Below are positions 22,960 to 35,165 of a stretch of DNA of 64,000 bases, one piece after another. The stretch covers positions 25,879,981 to 25,943,980 of the forward strand of contig CAMZMU010000089.1 of NCBI GenBank assembly GCA_947311845.1. Direction: 5' to 3'. Made by a program: the position numbers and the translations under genes. Every line of letters starts with the position of its first letter. The stretch's first letter is position 1. The notes under the pieces are model-generated. The model was not told the origin of the DNA. It ran no database searches and saw only the letters and a list, made by a program, of their open reading frames with translations. Source of the DNA: Poa pratensis. Lineage: Eukaryota > Streptophyta > Magnoliopsida > Poales > Poaceae.

Positions 22960-24040
22960 GAAGCAACCCAAAATTGATGCAACTTAGTCCTATGAAAAAG
23001 GAGCAAAACTGTGCAGAAAAGTTCAGACCGGAATATCCGGCCTGGATGAGCACCGGAATATCCGGCCTGGCCAGAACTGCACAGTACAGCTTCAATCCGA
23101 GGTCTAAAAGTAGATCGACGCTAAGGGTTGCTAAACTAAGGTATCTAGTAAGCAGGGAAGACCAAGGGAAGCCAACTAATCCAAGATTTTTAAGCAAAGT
23201 AACTCAACATTGCATCCTAGGGCAAAAGCACCCAAGATTCAAGAGAAGAAGAGTTACCCGCATCCATGCGAGGAACTTCTTGGAGGAGAAGGGGCCCGGG
23301 GCGATGGAGCACCAGATCCGGCCGGCGGCCAGCGAATCCGGCGGCGGAACTTGCCCGGGAGGGCGCGGGGACGGCAGGCGGCGGAGGAGAGGAGAGAGAG
23401 AGTCGGGGTGGGAGAAGGGTTCGAATGAGCCCTTCACCCCGATATCTCCCTGTTAAAAAAAAGACAAACCGCCAGGGCCGGATATTCCGGCCCGCACTTA
23501 GACCGGATAATCCGGCCCACTGAATTTCTGTGAAAACACAGAAAATTCAGGCCTGCTGAACCCTTACGTTCCAAACAACAACAACAAGACTTGTGTGTGC
23601 AAGATAGAAGGGTTCTTTGATAAGATAGGCTTGGGATTTAGAGAGCCAAACTGAAAATGGTACTTCACACTCATTCTTGCAAGAATCAAACAAGGAAATG
23701 CCAAGTTGAGTGTGTTTTCCATGAAACCAACAAAAGGACCAAACTCCAAAAGATTTGCAAATAAGACCCAAATAAGAACCAACTCTTCATTAAGAAGAGG
23801 GCGGTGGCCTAGACCACCATATATGAGTGAGTGGTGTGACACCGCGAAGATATATCTTGGGTTCACGGCCACTACTCATCATTTAAGCTCACAATTCATA
23901 GAACGAATATAGAGATGCAAATGAATTCTTATCGGCATAATGGGGGGAGGGATAGTCCAATGGATTAGGACCGCACTCCCCCTATGTCCATGCCTACACC
24001 TAAACCAAATAGATAGTCAAAAATAGGTGTGTATGCAAGA
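22960..24040. other. Internal non-coding region of the copia element
   Basis: This lies between the extra ORF and the pol stop. It contains further palindromes of the LTR type (ggaatatccggcc twice at 23030-23070, ggccggatattccggcc at 23475 and accggataatccggcc at 23502), and a GC-rich low-complexity block at 23265-23410. No coding sequence is supported. Confidence 0.5.
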
Positions 24041-24043
24041 TGG

Positions 24044-25624
24044 TCAAGTCAAGCTCCTAGAATCCACGATATTTAGCTCATGCCTCAAGAAGGTGAATCT
24101 TGCTTCATCAAGTGGCTTCGTGAAAATGTCGGCAAGTTGATCTTTGGTTGGAATATAGCCAAGCTCAATATCACCACGAGCAATATGATCCCGAATAAAA
24201 TGATGACGAATCTCAATATGCTTCGTTCTTGAGTGTTGCACCGGATTGTGGCCAATCTTGATAGCACTTTCATTGTCACATAAAAGAGGCACTTTGTCAC
24301 AATTGACACCGTATTCCTTTAAAGTTTGCCTCATCCATAACAATTGAGTGCATGCACTAGCGGCCGCCACATACTCGGCTTCGGCGGAAGATAGAGATAT
24401 ACAATTTTGCTTCTTAGAAGACCAACTCACCAAGGACCTACCAAGAAATTGGCATGCCCCGGAAGTTGATTTCCTATCATCCTTGCAACCGGCCCAATCC
24501 GAATCCGTGTACCCGGCAAGAGAGAAATTAGTGCCCTTTGGGTACCACAAACCAAACCTTGGGGTATCAACCAAATATCGAAGGATTCTATTGACCGCCA
24601 CCATGTGGCTTTCTTTAGGAGCGGCTTGATACCTTGCACACACCCCTACACTCAACACAATATCGGGTCTAGATGCACAAAGATAAAGCAAAGAACCAAT
24701 CATAGAGCGATAAAGTTTTTGGCAAACATCGATACCGTCGGGGTTAAGTTCAAGATGGCATTTGGTGTCCATGGGAAACCGCTTGCCCTTAGCATTGTGC
24801 ATATTGAACCTCTTGAGCATGTCTTGGGTATATTTGGTTTGAGAGATGAAAGTCCCTTCATTCAATTGCTTGATCTCAAAACCGAGAAAGAACTTCAATT
24901 CGCCCATCATAGACATCTCGAACCTATCGGTCATAAGCTTTGAAAATTCATCATTGAAAGCTTTGTTAGATGAGCCAAATATAATATCATCAACATAAAG
25001 TTGGCATATGAAAAGCTCCCCTTTGACCCTCTTGGTAAAGAGAGTGGGATCGATTTGCCCCAATTCAAATCCACGGTCTAGCAATAGCTCTCTTAGGTGC
25101 TCATACCAAGCACGAGGTGCTTGTTTGAGACCATAGAGCGCCTTATCAAGCTTGTAGACATGGTTAGGGAATTTAGGGTCCTCGAAACCCGGTGGTTGCT
25201 TAACATATACCAACTCCTTTAAAGGACCATTAAGAAAGGCACTTTTCACATCCATTTGTTGCAATTTAAAGTTATGATGTGATGCATATGCAAGAAGGAT
25301 ACGGATGGACTCAAGGCGAGCCACGGGTGCATAAGTCTCTCCAAAATCAATGCCTTCAACTTGAGAGTACCCTTGTGCAACCAATCTTGCCTTGTTCCTC
25401 ACAACCATTCCATGCTCATCTTGCTTGTTCTTGAATATCCACTTTGTGCCTATAACATTGCGGCAATCTTTTGGCTTCTCAACTAGATTCCACACTTTGT
25501 TGCGCTTGAAGTTATTGAGTTCATCATGCATAGCTTCTAACCAATCCGGATCTTCAAGAGCTTCAAACACTTTCTTTGGTTCCACCATGGAAATATGAGC
25601 TTGATGTTCACTAAAGTTTGCCAA
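24044..25624 (-). CDS. Copia pol: reverse transcriptase and RNase H
   Basis: An uninterrupted 526-codon reading forms the C-terminal half of the copia polyprotein. The reverse transcriptase shows [41 protein letters not shown] and the catalytic [10 protein letters not shown]. RNase H follows with [17 protein letters not shown] and [16 protein letters not shown], then LADIFTKPL. It copies element RNA into cDNA in cytoplasmic particles. Upstream parts are in other frames (25689-26166), so this half is intact but is not joined to an intact integrase. Confidence 0.93.
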   Translation of the reverse strand: MANFSEHQAHISMVEPKKVFEALEDPDWLEAMHDELNNFKRNKVWNLVEKPKDCRNVIGTKWIFKNKQDEHGMVVRNKARLVAQGYSQVEGIDFGETYAPVARLESIRILLAYASHHNFKLQQMDVKSAFLNGPLKELVYVKQPPGFEDPKFPNHVYKLDKALYGLKQAPRAWYEHLRELLLDRGFELGQIDPTLFTKRVKGELFICQLYVDDIIFGSSNKAFNDEFSKLMTDRFEMSMMGELKFFLGFEIKQLNEGTFISQTKYTQDMLKRFNMHNAKGKRFPMDTKCHLELNPDGIDVCQKLYRSMIGSLLYLCASRPDIVLSVGVCARYQAAPKESHMVAVNRILRYLVDTPRFGLWYPKGTNFSLAGYTDSDWAGCKDDRKSTSGACQFLGRSLVSWSSKKQNCISLSSAEAEYVAAASACTQLLWMRQTLKEYGVNCDKVPLLCDNESAIKIGHNPVQHSRTKHIEIRHHFIRDHIARGDIELGYIPTKDQLADIFTKPLDEARFTFLRHELNIVDSRSLT

Positions 25625-26177
25625 TTGCCTTCTTGTGGTAACACCCTTCTTGTGGTCACCAAGATGTTTCTAGATGGTGACTCTTTATTCAAAGTCTCTT
25701 CAATTCTTGCTTTACGACGGGCTTCGATATCTCATTGCATCTTGGAGGTATCTCTTGATCATCTTGATCATTTGAGTCCCCGTCTTGACCGGAATGTTGA
25801 CCTTGATCATCTTGAAGCACATCTTCAACAAATGAAGGAGAGGGTTGATCTTGGTCATGACCTTGGCTAGCATCAACAATAGGAGAACTTGGTTCTTGCA
25901 TAGCAACTTGGTCAACATGAGGAGGGTCTTGAACTTGTTCTTGGGGGTGCATCATTTGCTTCCATGATAGGCGCCGTTTCAACTTGTGATGAAGAGGCCT
26001 CCACTTGAATGGAGCTTGGACTTGCTTGAGGAGACTCGTAATGAATCTCAACGGGACGATGGAAACCAATGCCCATTCTTCTTATAGCATCTTGAGGCTC
26101 TTCATTATCTACATCACAAACATGAAATTGCGCCACTTGGGAGCCGTCATTCTCATCGAACCTCACATCACAAGATT

Positions 26178-27351
26178 CTATGACTTTCCCAACGGTTTGT
26201 CATAGACTCTATAGGTGTGAGATTCGGCACCGTACCCAACAAAAACACCCTCTAAAGCTTTAGATTCAAATTTAGACAAACGAACACTTTTGTTCTTATA
26301 GAAACACTTACAACCAAATACTCGGTAGTAGGAGACATTGGGCTTGTTGCCGGTGAGCATCTCATAAGATGTAAACTTCTTGCCAACACGAAAGAATAGC
26401 CGGTTAGATGAGTGACACGCCGTGGAGATAGCCTCGGCCCATAAGAATAGTGGAGACTTAAACTCCGCCAACATAGACCTTGCCATATCCATGAGAGTCC
26501 GGTTCTTCCTTTCGGCTACACCATTTTGTTGAGGGGTATATGCAGCGGAATATTGATGACGAATCCCCTCTTCACTAAGAAACTCATTTAAGGTGTAGTT
26601 CTTGAACTCGGAGCCATTATCACTCCTAATGACCAAAAGGGACATTGTATTGGCGTTGAACATTGGAAAAGTCGATGACGGCTTGTTGGGTCTCATCCTT
26701 CGTCTTGAAGAAATAAACCCAAGTAAATCTTGAATAGTCATCAACAATCACCAAACAATATTTCTTCCCACCAAGACTAGGTTGAGGCACGGCACCAAAG
26801 AGATCAACATGAAGAAGTTCCAATATCCTCTTTGATGAAATGATGGTCTTGCTTGGATGGGGAGAATCATGCATCTTTCCTTCAACACAAGCCCTACAAA
26901 GACGATCTCTAGAAAAAGAAACATTGTCTTTTAGTCCAAGAATGTGGCCACCCTTGTGAAGACTTTGCAAAGTTCTCATGTTGACATGGGACAAGCGGCG
27001 ATGCCACAACCATCCCACGTCGGCCTTTCCGAATAGGCATATTGCTTGAGTGTTGGTAGACCCCGAAAAGTCCACCACGAACAACTCATTTTCAACATAC
27101 CCAACGAACATGACCTTTAGAGTCTTGCTCCTCAAGAGTACCACCATATCAATAGTAAAATGGACATCAAAATTCATCTTATTAAGTGCACGAACGGACA
27201 TAAGATTGTAACCGAGGGACTCGACAAGCATGACATTTACAAGGGTGATATCCTTTGCAACTACCACCTTGCCGAGACCCGTTACCTCCGCTTTTGATTT
27301 ATCACCATAGGAGACGGATGCTTGATTTATATTTGGTCCCAACTCCGTCAT
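26178..27351 (-). pseudogene. Copia pol: GAG-pre-integrase and integrase core (frameshifted)
   Basis: The N-terminal zinc-binding region is visible as WHRRLSHVNM with CRACVEGK, followed by LLHVDLFGAV (first catalytic Asp). After a frame change near 26640-26750, VIRSDNGSEFKN (second Asp) and NGVAERKNRT (catalytic Glu) follow. The frame break inside the core would prevent a continuous integrase. Confidence 0.88.
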
Positions 27352-28655
27352 GATCTCTTGCTTCCGGTCATATGACTAGTGCATCCACTATCAACCACCC
27401 ATTTAGACCCACCGGAAGCATAGTCCTACAAGAAATCATTGCTTGGTTTTAGGTACCCATTTCTCAATGGGTCCTCTTTTGTTAGCAACAAGGGTCTTAG
27501 GAACCCAAATAGAGTAAGCAATGTAACCATCATAAGGACCAACATATTTTGCATAAACATCCCCATAGTAATCAACATAAAGAAAGTAGTTGGGATTGTT
27601 ATGCCCCGCAAAGTCACTACGAGTGGTCTTGCCCCTAGTGGCATTACCACCGCAATGGAGTCTTGGCTTGTGCGGGCTTGGCATTGGTGTTGCTCTTCTT
27701 CTTCTTTGCCTTGGCCACATAACCAAGGCCCTCCTTCCCTTTGTGTGGCTTTTGCTCAAAAATTTGAGCAACAACCTTTTCTTTACCTTTAGGAATAGAG
27801 GTCTTGGCACTAGTGGCCTTGGCAAGCTCAACCTTCAACCTAGCATTTTCCTCAATAACATTTGCATGATCACAAGAGGGAGTAGAGGTGCTAGGTGAGT
27901 TAGATTTGGAAAGTTGAGTTTGAAGTTGCTCATGAGACTTGACTAGAAGAGAGTGGGTACTTTCCAAGGCCTTGTGAGCCTTGTTAAGTTTCTCCACATC
28001 CTCAAGGAGTCTAGCATTAGCAACCACAAACTCGGCTTTCTCCTTTTTAATCACTTTATATTTAGCAAAGACATGATCTCTATCCTTAATGATTTTAGCA
28101 ATTATTTCATCATTTTTATCATCAAGAGACTCAATTCTTTCCTCAAGAGAGGTTCTATATTCACTTCTTCTTCAAGAGAAGCATTCAAGGATTCTATGGA
28201 AGCATTCAAGGATGCTATGGTGAGAGAATCCTCTCTCTCAATTTTTCCCTTGTCATCAAGGATTTCTTCGGCCGCATCAAGTTGTCTCAAGAGAGACTCA
28301 ACATATGCCTTAGCTTCACCTTGCAAGTTAGCCACAATAGTATCGGAAGCAACAAGTTCTTTCTTAATCACAAGACTAGTTTTATCATCTATTTCATGCA
28401 TAGTCTTGGGAGTAGAAGATGATACCTCGGTGACGGAAGCCATGAGGCAACGAGCGGTGTTGATGGAGAGGTTCTCATTGGGGGATTCGAAGAGAGAAGG
28501 AGGTGGAGTTGATACAATGGCCAAAGCGGCCACCTCACGAGTGGGTTCTTCTTCTTCTTCGGAATCCTCGGAAGGATACTCTTCTTGAGTCAACAACACA
28601 ATTCTTGGTGCTTTCTTGAAGAATGGCTTCCTCTTGACAAAAGGCTTCTTTTGTA

Positions 28656-29960
28656 TCATGTTTGATTCGCCCTTGAGGACAAGCCTTCCACCGTTTTGCT
28701 CTCTATTCTCATAGGACAATCCTTGATGAAGTGATGCTTGTTATGACAATTGTAGCAAGTCTTTATCCTATTAGCAAACTCCTTCTTCCCGCTTGGATTG
28801 TTTGCATGATCAACTTGAGCCTTTGCCTTGGCCGGGTCACGCCAAAAGTCCTTGTTGCAAGAGCTATGTGACCATGGAGGGCGGTTCAAGTTCATCGGGA
28901 GGAAGGTTGTTCGGGCATGCTTCAACTTCATCATGTTCATCAAGGCACACAACCTTGGCCTTCAAAGCAAGAGAGGGACCTTGCTTCATTCCCATGGCCC
29001 TAGCACGGTTGTCTAGAGCATTCTTGGTGGCAACCTTGGAGGCTTGCATCTCTTGCATAACTTCATTGGATGTCATCTCAAGGTAGTTGAATTTTCCTTG
29101 ATGGCCTTCAAGTCAACGGGCTCGAAGGGCATGAGAGCATTCACATACTTCCTCTTGATCCAAGCATCATCCACATAGGTTGCCCCAACATTATGAAAGG
29201 CTTGGCAAGAATGTTGAGTCTTCATACATCTCTCATGAGTTTCATATCAAGCATGTAGAAACCTTCGGCTCATTGCTCAAGCATCAAATCTATTCCTCTT
29301 CATGCTTTCATTTCCAAGAATGCCACCTCAAGGCACTCCAAGCTTCTTTGGCGGTGGAGACGTTTTGAATGTGATGAAGACCACTTTCTCCAACGGCAAG
29401 TTCAATCATGTGGAGAGCGGAAGCATTGAGTTGTTTCTCGGCACCTCTCTTCTTGTCAAGTTGTTAGGATTCACGGCCTTGTATCCCTCTTGAATGATCC
29501 TCCAAAGCTCGATAGAGGAACTGTTGATATGAGATTTCATTAAGTGTTGCCAAGTAGCAAAAGCCAATGCATTAAGTTTAGGAGGTGGACCCAAAGGGTT
29601 TATGCGAGTATGATGGATAGGTGGGTCGGGAGAGTACGCAAAGGGAACCCCATGGTACTCCGGCTTCCCACCTTCGGGAGTGGTGGTAGAGTGGAAGATT
29701 TCTTAGGGTCGGTTCTTTATCTTCAACCCCTTTCTTTTCCTCTTTTCCCTCCTCGGTTTCACCGTCATGGGAGGTAGCGGAGTCATCTAGTGGGGTGGTC
29801 TCCTTAGGAACCTTGCCACTTGCGAGTTGTTGATCAACTCACGCATCTCGGCAAATTTGGTATCCATGGACGATATCAAAGATGTCTCCATCGATTTGAG
29901 ATCGGCCATGGATGCCGTAGTGGCTTGGTCCTCAGGGATCACCATCACTTCGTGTCATAC
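28656..29960 (-). pseudogene. Copia gag region with CCHC zinc knuckle (fragmented frames)
   Basis: On the element strand, 75-100 bases after the primer site, readings in changing frames give gag-like helices (ALAFATWQHLMKSHINSSS at about 29570-29510). The nucleocapsid knuckle CYNCHNKHHFIKDC (CX2CX4HX4C) lies near 28750. A coiled, Glu-rich region and Ser/Lys-rich linker continue to about 27640. At least three frame changes occur, so no full-length gag product is possible from this sequence. Confidence 0.75.
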
Positions 29961-29996
29961 TTCTCTTAGGCGGTTAAGCCCAACAAGAGAGCCGAG

Positions 29997-30008
29997 GCTC
30001 TGATACCA
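29997..30008 (-). other. Primer-binding site (initiator tRNA-Met)
   Basis: Two bases inside the 5' LTR the element strand reads TGGTATCAGAGC, the complement of the 3' end of plant initiator tRNA-Met used by most plant copia elements. Confidence 0.95.
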
Positions 30009-30010
30009 AT

Positions 30011-31213
30011 TGAAAGGATCGTATGACACCTAGAGGGGGGGGGGTGAATAGGTGCTACTTCAATTTTAGTACTTTTTCAAATTAGGCTTGACACAAAAGG
30101 TAAATTCTCTAGATATGCAACTATGGTGAATTTACCTATATGACAAGCTAGCAACTAAACAAGATACACTAAGTAAAGACTAAACAAGGATAGAAGTAAC
30201 CGAAGTGAAAGCACGCGGAGACACGGATGTAATCCCGAGTTCCTCCTTTTTAGGGGAGTACGTCTCGTTGGAGAGGTGTGAGCTACCACAAAGGTCAAAA
30301 CTCAACCGCCACAAAGGCGTGCACCTTCTTCTCCGATGAACCGCACCACAAAGGTTTGGTTCACCTTCCACTATCGGAATCCTTCAAGGCGGAATCCGGA
30401 GCCCTTACAACAACGATCCGGGGCACAACCCACAAGAGGATTGGGGGCTCCCGAACAGCTACAAATCTGTCACAAAGACAACAAGTGAGTACAATAAGAA
30501 GCTAGGTTTTCCTAATGGAAATCCTAGCAAGGGCCCTCAAGTGAATGAGGGGGAAATGAAGAACGGCTTGGTGAAGATGTAGATCCGGGCTTCTCCTTCA
30601 ATCCTCCAAAGATCAACAAGTTTGGGTGGAGGGATTGGGAGATCTAGTGATTCTTGAGCTTGCAACAATGGTGTTCTTCTTTTTGGGCGAGCTGGCTGGC
30701 TGGAGGTAGGTGGAGGGGTATTTATACCCCTCCCAGAAATCTGACCGTTGCAAGCCCGGGAGGCCGGATAATCCGGTGTAAGTGAAGGCCGGATATTCCG
30801 GCTTGACCGGATATTCCGGCCTGAAGCAAATATCCGGCCAACAATATCCGGTCCACACCAGTGGCTCGCGCCTTCGACGCGCAATTCTTCCTTAGCGAAA
30901 ATCCATGGCCAGTTGATGGGGAGACCGGATATTCCGGCCCTGGCAGAATATCCGGCCTAAATGTCCGGCCGAGTCCAGTGGCTCGCGCCTTGAGTCCTTA
31001 GCCGAATTCTCGATTGGCCAGCCTTGAGGGCCGGATATTCCGGTCTGGGCACGACCGGATTATCCGGCTTCTGGGAACATTTCACCTTTTTGGCTAAGAT
31101 GCACATGATCTTTTCACAACTTAAAACCTGTATCACTTGATGACATATTAAAAGAATCACTAGTGTTGTTGCCTAACACACAAAACCTAAAGGGATTAGA
31201 AAATGTTCTTTCA
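30011..31213 (-). repeat. 5' LTR of the copia element
   Basis: This is 1203 bases, with the same TG...CA ends as the 3' LTR. In element orientation, a cluster of CCGGATATTCCGG-type palindromes (about 31060-30760) precedes the TATA core GGGGTATAAATACCCC at about 30717-30732. The palindromes therefore sit in U3 just upstream of the promoter. Confidence 0.93.
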
Positions 31214-31218
31214 CGTTT

Positions 31219-31953
31219 TCTATGATAAAACCGTTGAAAGTATGAGTTTGTTTCTTTAATTTTTGACACCGTCCTTTAAAATAATAGCTAAGTGACAATA
31301 ACGTCAGTGTTGATAATGATGTTGCACTTGTTTCTCACATGTGTTGGCCTACTTATCAATAAATATGAAAACAACAAAGGATAACAATAAAAAATACATT
31401 AGGAATTATAAAAAAAAAGCTTGCAAAATATTCAAGAAACCAAGCAGGTCGATAAAATACCAAACTTTGCTTTTTTCCTCGTTTTCAAAAAATTCTATTT
31501 CAAAAATCTTAGAGTTTCCAATAACTTTTCCCAAAATATTCCGCCCTTCCTGTATTAAATGTTTCCCCCTACGATGAATATGTTTGTTATCCATATAGTC
31601 GTTCTGATTTTTAATCTGTCTTACTATTTTAGAATCGGCAAAACTATCTTTTTTTGTGTTCCTTCTAATAAAGTAAAGATAAAAATCCATTTTACTTCCT
31701 CATCTATCGCAATAGTCTAAGTCAGATCTTCCCATAATATGAGGTTTTATTTATTTATGTAAATCATTAATTTTGTTTTGTCCCAGTGAAAATGGTTTGA
31801 AGATGATGATGCCACTGTTTCGTACGGGTGACACATTGGAAGCCTAGTTAGCAAGAAAAATTGAAACATCGGGATGAATTAGGAAAATAATACAAAAGCC
31901 ACTAATATTGTTGGAACTTTAAAGATGCATTTTTTTTGAAAAAATCAACAAGA
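31219..31953. other. AT-rich intergenic DNA
   Basis: AT-rich sequence between the full copia element and the solo LTR. I see no gene, transposon end or repeat that I can support. Confidence 0.5.
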
Positions 31954-34625
31954 GCATGTGAAAGGGCATGGCGCCCCCTTGTGTGGTTTTGGTAATTAAT
32001 GACAATCCCTATGGACTAATGGTTGCATTGAGTTATACTTGTAGTGTTTGTCCATAGACCATGCTTGAAATCCATTTGTTGGATTCAAGGTTGATGCCAT
32101 GAATATATTGATATAATGAAGTATTTGGCATCAAGATCATCGAGGTGTATGGTTATATACTTGATATGATCAAGAAGAAGAGTATGTGATGACCAAGTTG
32201 TTATTCGAGGAGTTATCCGATGATTGGTCATATGTGAGTTGAACATATCGCAAGTATGTCTTGAAGAAAACGATTATGTGATCATTCATGGTTATCTTCA
32301 AGACATCATCTATTGAAAAGAGAAGAAAAGGTACAAGGTTGATCAAGATTTTGTTCAACACACAAAGCTACAGGATGTACCAAGTAGGATCATGTATCTC
32401 TTGGTATGGTAAGCAATTGTCCATATAGCTTTGTGAACTAACCCATGATATGTGTGTGGCATTTATATGTATGGTTAGGTATCTTTCCATGGGCTTGCAT
32501 CAAATGAAGATTTCATATAGCCCACGAAGGACGACGTCAAGTGGTGATCGTCATCTAGCTTGAGTTGTGCAAGTTCAAGAGAAGTATCTCAAAGATATTA
32601 TATGTTTGAAGCTTGCCACTCATTTGGAGATAATGGTCAAGTGAAGATGTGCCGATGAGAGGCTCTCCCATAGTGGAGTATGGGGGAGAAATATGTGGAT
32701 CTTCACCAAGCGAAGCGCAATCAAGAAAGATGGTCCACTTGAGAAGATCAAGATCGCCATCATCTAGTCAAGTGGAATGCGCAAGGCAAAGGTATGATCT
32801 TGATAGGGTTTCTATTTTACCGGTCTCATGTTGTTAGTCGGGAGACCGGGTTATTGGATAGACACCGTACTATCAAGAGGGGCTCTCGACTAAAGCTTAA
32901 GCGTATCAGTTGGAGAGAGCTCAAACCTTTGCATACTTGGCATCATCATCTTTCTTGGTTCTTATTTGGTTTTTCTCCTAGTTGGGTTTTGGTGCTTGTC
33001 GTGATCTTCATGACAAGCCCAAGTTCTTCGAAAACGGATTTTGGTTTGAAAACTTGTTGCGTTTTCGTGTTGGAAATATTATCGGTTTACCCGTGAGGAA
33101 AGTTCCACACCTTCCCATGTGTGTCAACTTAACTCTATTTATGGTTCTTAATATTTCCTTTCCAACAAAATTGGTTTCACCTAATTTGGAGTTCAAACGA
33201 GAAAATTATTGAGTTTGCAGTTTTGCTGTTTCTTTCAAGATTTGCTCAAGCAGGGGAATCGGATTATCCGGTCCTAGCCGACTCGGATTATCCGATTCTC
33301 AAGATTGCTCGAATTCGGCTAAGGACCTTAGAGCAACCAGTTTTGTGGCGTACTGGAGTTTTCTGGAATATCCGATTTTGGTTGATTCGGATTATCCGAT
33401 CGTCAAGGATTGCTCGAATTCGGCTAAGGACCTTAAAGCAACCAGTTTTGTGGCGTACTAGAGTTTTTCGGAATATCCGATATAGGTCTACCCGGATTAT
33501 CCGGCTGTGCCGGATTATCCGATACTTTGTGTTTCGGACTATCCGATCCAGTCGGATTATCCGATCATGACTTATGTCGAAATATCCGATGTTTCTGTCT
33601 GCAACGGCTCTTTTTCTGGGAGGGGTATAAATACCCCTCCACCTACTCTAGCCAGCTAACTCTGCCCAGCACGAATTTGGCCTCCATTGTTGACCTTCTT
33701 GAGCTTGGCTATCTCTCTATCCCTCCATGATTCTTGCCTCCAATTAGAGGGAAAAGAGAGAGAAGATCTAGATCTACCATTCCACCAATCAATCTCTCAT
33801 CTAAGTGAGGGGAAGCCTTTGGATCTAGATCTTGGAGGGATTTGGTGTTCCTCTTTGTTCTTCCTCTCTTCTCCCCCCAATAGCATTAGTTGCTTTGGTG
33901 GGATTTGAAAGTGAAGGATTTTGAGCACTTCTTGTGTTCTTGCCCATTGCATCGGTTGCATCGGTTTGAGTTCTCCACGGTGATACGTGGAAATCGAAGT
34001 TGAGAAGCTTGTTACTCTTGGGTACTTGGAGTGCCCTAGACGGTCCTTGTTGATCTCGGAGTTTTGGTGGCTCGCGGGATAGTTGGGAGCCTCCAATTAA
34101 GTTGTGGAGTCGCGCCCCAACCTTGTGATTCTTGTGGCTTTGGGAGCCGCGGAAATTCGGTGAGAGCTTCCAATTAAGTTGTGGTGTGCCTCATCCTTGT
34201 ACGGGTTCGGTGACCACCCTCAAGTGTCCCATAGTGGTTCGTGGCACTCCGCATTGGTGGAGGCACGAAGGAGATTACGGTGTGCCATTTGACGGCTATT
34301 CGGGGATCACTTTGTGACTCCGCACCGCTCCAACGGAGACTAGCTTCCATTGGGAAGTGAACTTCGGGATAAATCATCGTCTCCAAGTGACTCGGTATTT
34401 CTATACCCGAGCTTCTTACTATATCTTGCTATCACCTAGTTGTATATCTTGTTTAGCATAAATTGTTGGTGCACATAGGTAAACCTAGCTTATTTAGGTT
34501 TTGTGTTTGATAAATTAAACGCTAGTTTTATTCCGCATTTATTCAAGCCTAAACCGTAAAGAATTTTAAATCGCCTATTCAGTCCCCCCCCCCCCCCTAG
34601 GCGACATCCGTGTCCTTGCAGCATG
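31954..34625 (+). mobile_element. Solo LTR of a SIRE/Maximus-like copia element with TSD gcatg
   Basis: TG...CA-bounded sequence 31959-34620 (2.66 kb) flanked by the direct repeat gcatg at 31954-31958 and 34621-34625. It starts TGAAAGGGCATGGCGCCCCC and ends CTAGGCGACATCCGTGTCC + TTGCA, similar to the end of the 19621-31213 LTRs read on the same strand (CTAGGTGTCATACGATCC + TTTCA). It holds an array of CGGATTATCCG palindromes (33250-33590) followed by the same GGGGTATAAATACCCC core (about 33621-33636). No internal coding region is left, so it is the product of LTR-LTR recombination. Confidence 0.88.
34578..34599. repeat. Poly-C tract near the LTR 3' end
   Basis: A run of about 14 C lies at the gtccccc...ctagg junction. 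C-rich tracts here are normal for this LTR family (the CCCCCCTCTAGG context in the other element), but the length may be over- or under-called. Confidence 0.7.
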
Positions 34626-34924
34626 AATTTTAGTAGAACCCTAAGTGTCTCATTTTTCATTTCATAAAATTTTCAGGATTGTATGTACAGTCATTTTATA
34701 TTTACTGGCGTCATACAAAATGAACAGATTTTTATAATTATCATTGTTTTCCTTAAATTATATAACATTTTGAATCATCTAAATTTTCTAAAACCGCTTT
34801 ATCATTTTTATTAATTTTTATGCCAGTTGCTACAACACGTGTGAAACCGATGCAGCGTCATCCTAAAACCGCTTTCATTAGATCCTTGATGACCAATTGA
34901 AGAACATAACCTTTTGCCAATGTT

Positions 34925-35165
34925 GAGACATCACAATTTGATTTATTTTTTGGACGGAGAAAACAAACAATGTGTCAGAACAGAAGTACAGAAAAGGCAG
35001 TAGTAGATAGTAGGTGAGACGATTCTTCACTTGAATGGCTCGTGCGATTTTCATGGAGACATCGCAATTTGCCTTTTTTAACGAAAACCAACAATGTGTT
35101 GAACAGAACAAAAAAAAAAGGCAGTAGTAGGTGCAATGATTCTTCACATGAATGGCTCGTGAGAT
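34925..35165. repeat. Degenerate tandem repeat upstream of the P450 gene
   Basis: A unit of about 110-125 bases occurs twice (34925-35049 and 35056-35165). Shared landmarks are gagacatc-caatttg, aacaatgtgt, aggcagtagtag, gattcttcac and gaatggctcgtg. It ends about 225 bases before the P450 start codon, within the likely promoter. The rest of 34626-35388 shows nothing else recognisable. Confidence 0.8.

Larger units (their letters stand above)
19616..31218 (-). mobile_element. Full-length SIRE/Maximus-like Ty1-copia retrotransposon with 5-bp TSD
   Basis: The element spans 19621-31213 (11.6 kb), is oriented on the minus strand and is bounded by the direct repeat cgttt at 19616-19620 and 31214-31218. 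Domain order from the 5' LTR is gag with a CCHC knuckle, GAG-pre-integrase, integrase, reverse transcriptase and RNase H, which is the copia order. An additional ORF and 3 kb of non-coding DNA follow pol, typical of the SIRE lineage. The two LTRs differ by about a dozen changes, mostly indels, with about four or five substitutions in 1.2 kb, so the insertion is recent. Several frame breaks in gag and integrase make it probably non-autonomous as sequenced. Confidence 0.93.

Noticed and set aside
27439..28588. Long plus-strand open frames inside the copia element
   Set aside because: They are antisense shadows of gag and integrase. Domain motifs are all on the minus strand.
31959..34620. Treating the region as a full-length retrotransposon
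   Set aside because: No primer site, polypurine tract or coding domain lies inside the TG...CA boundaries, and a single 5-bp duplication flanks it, so it is a solo LTR.
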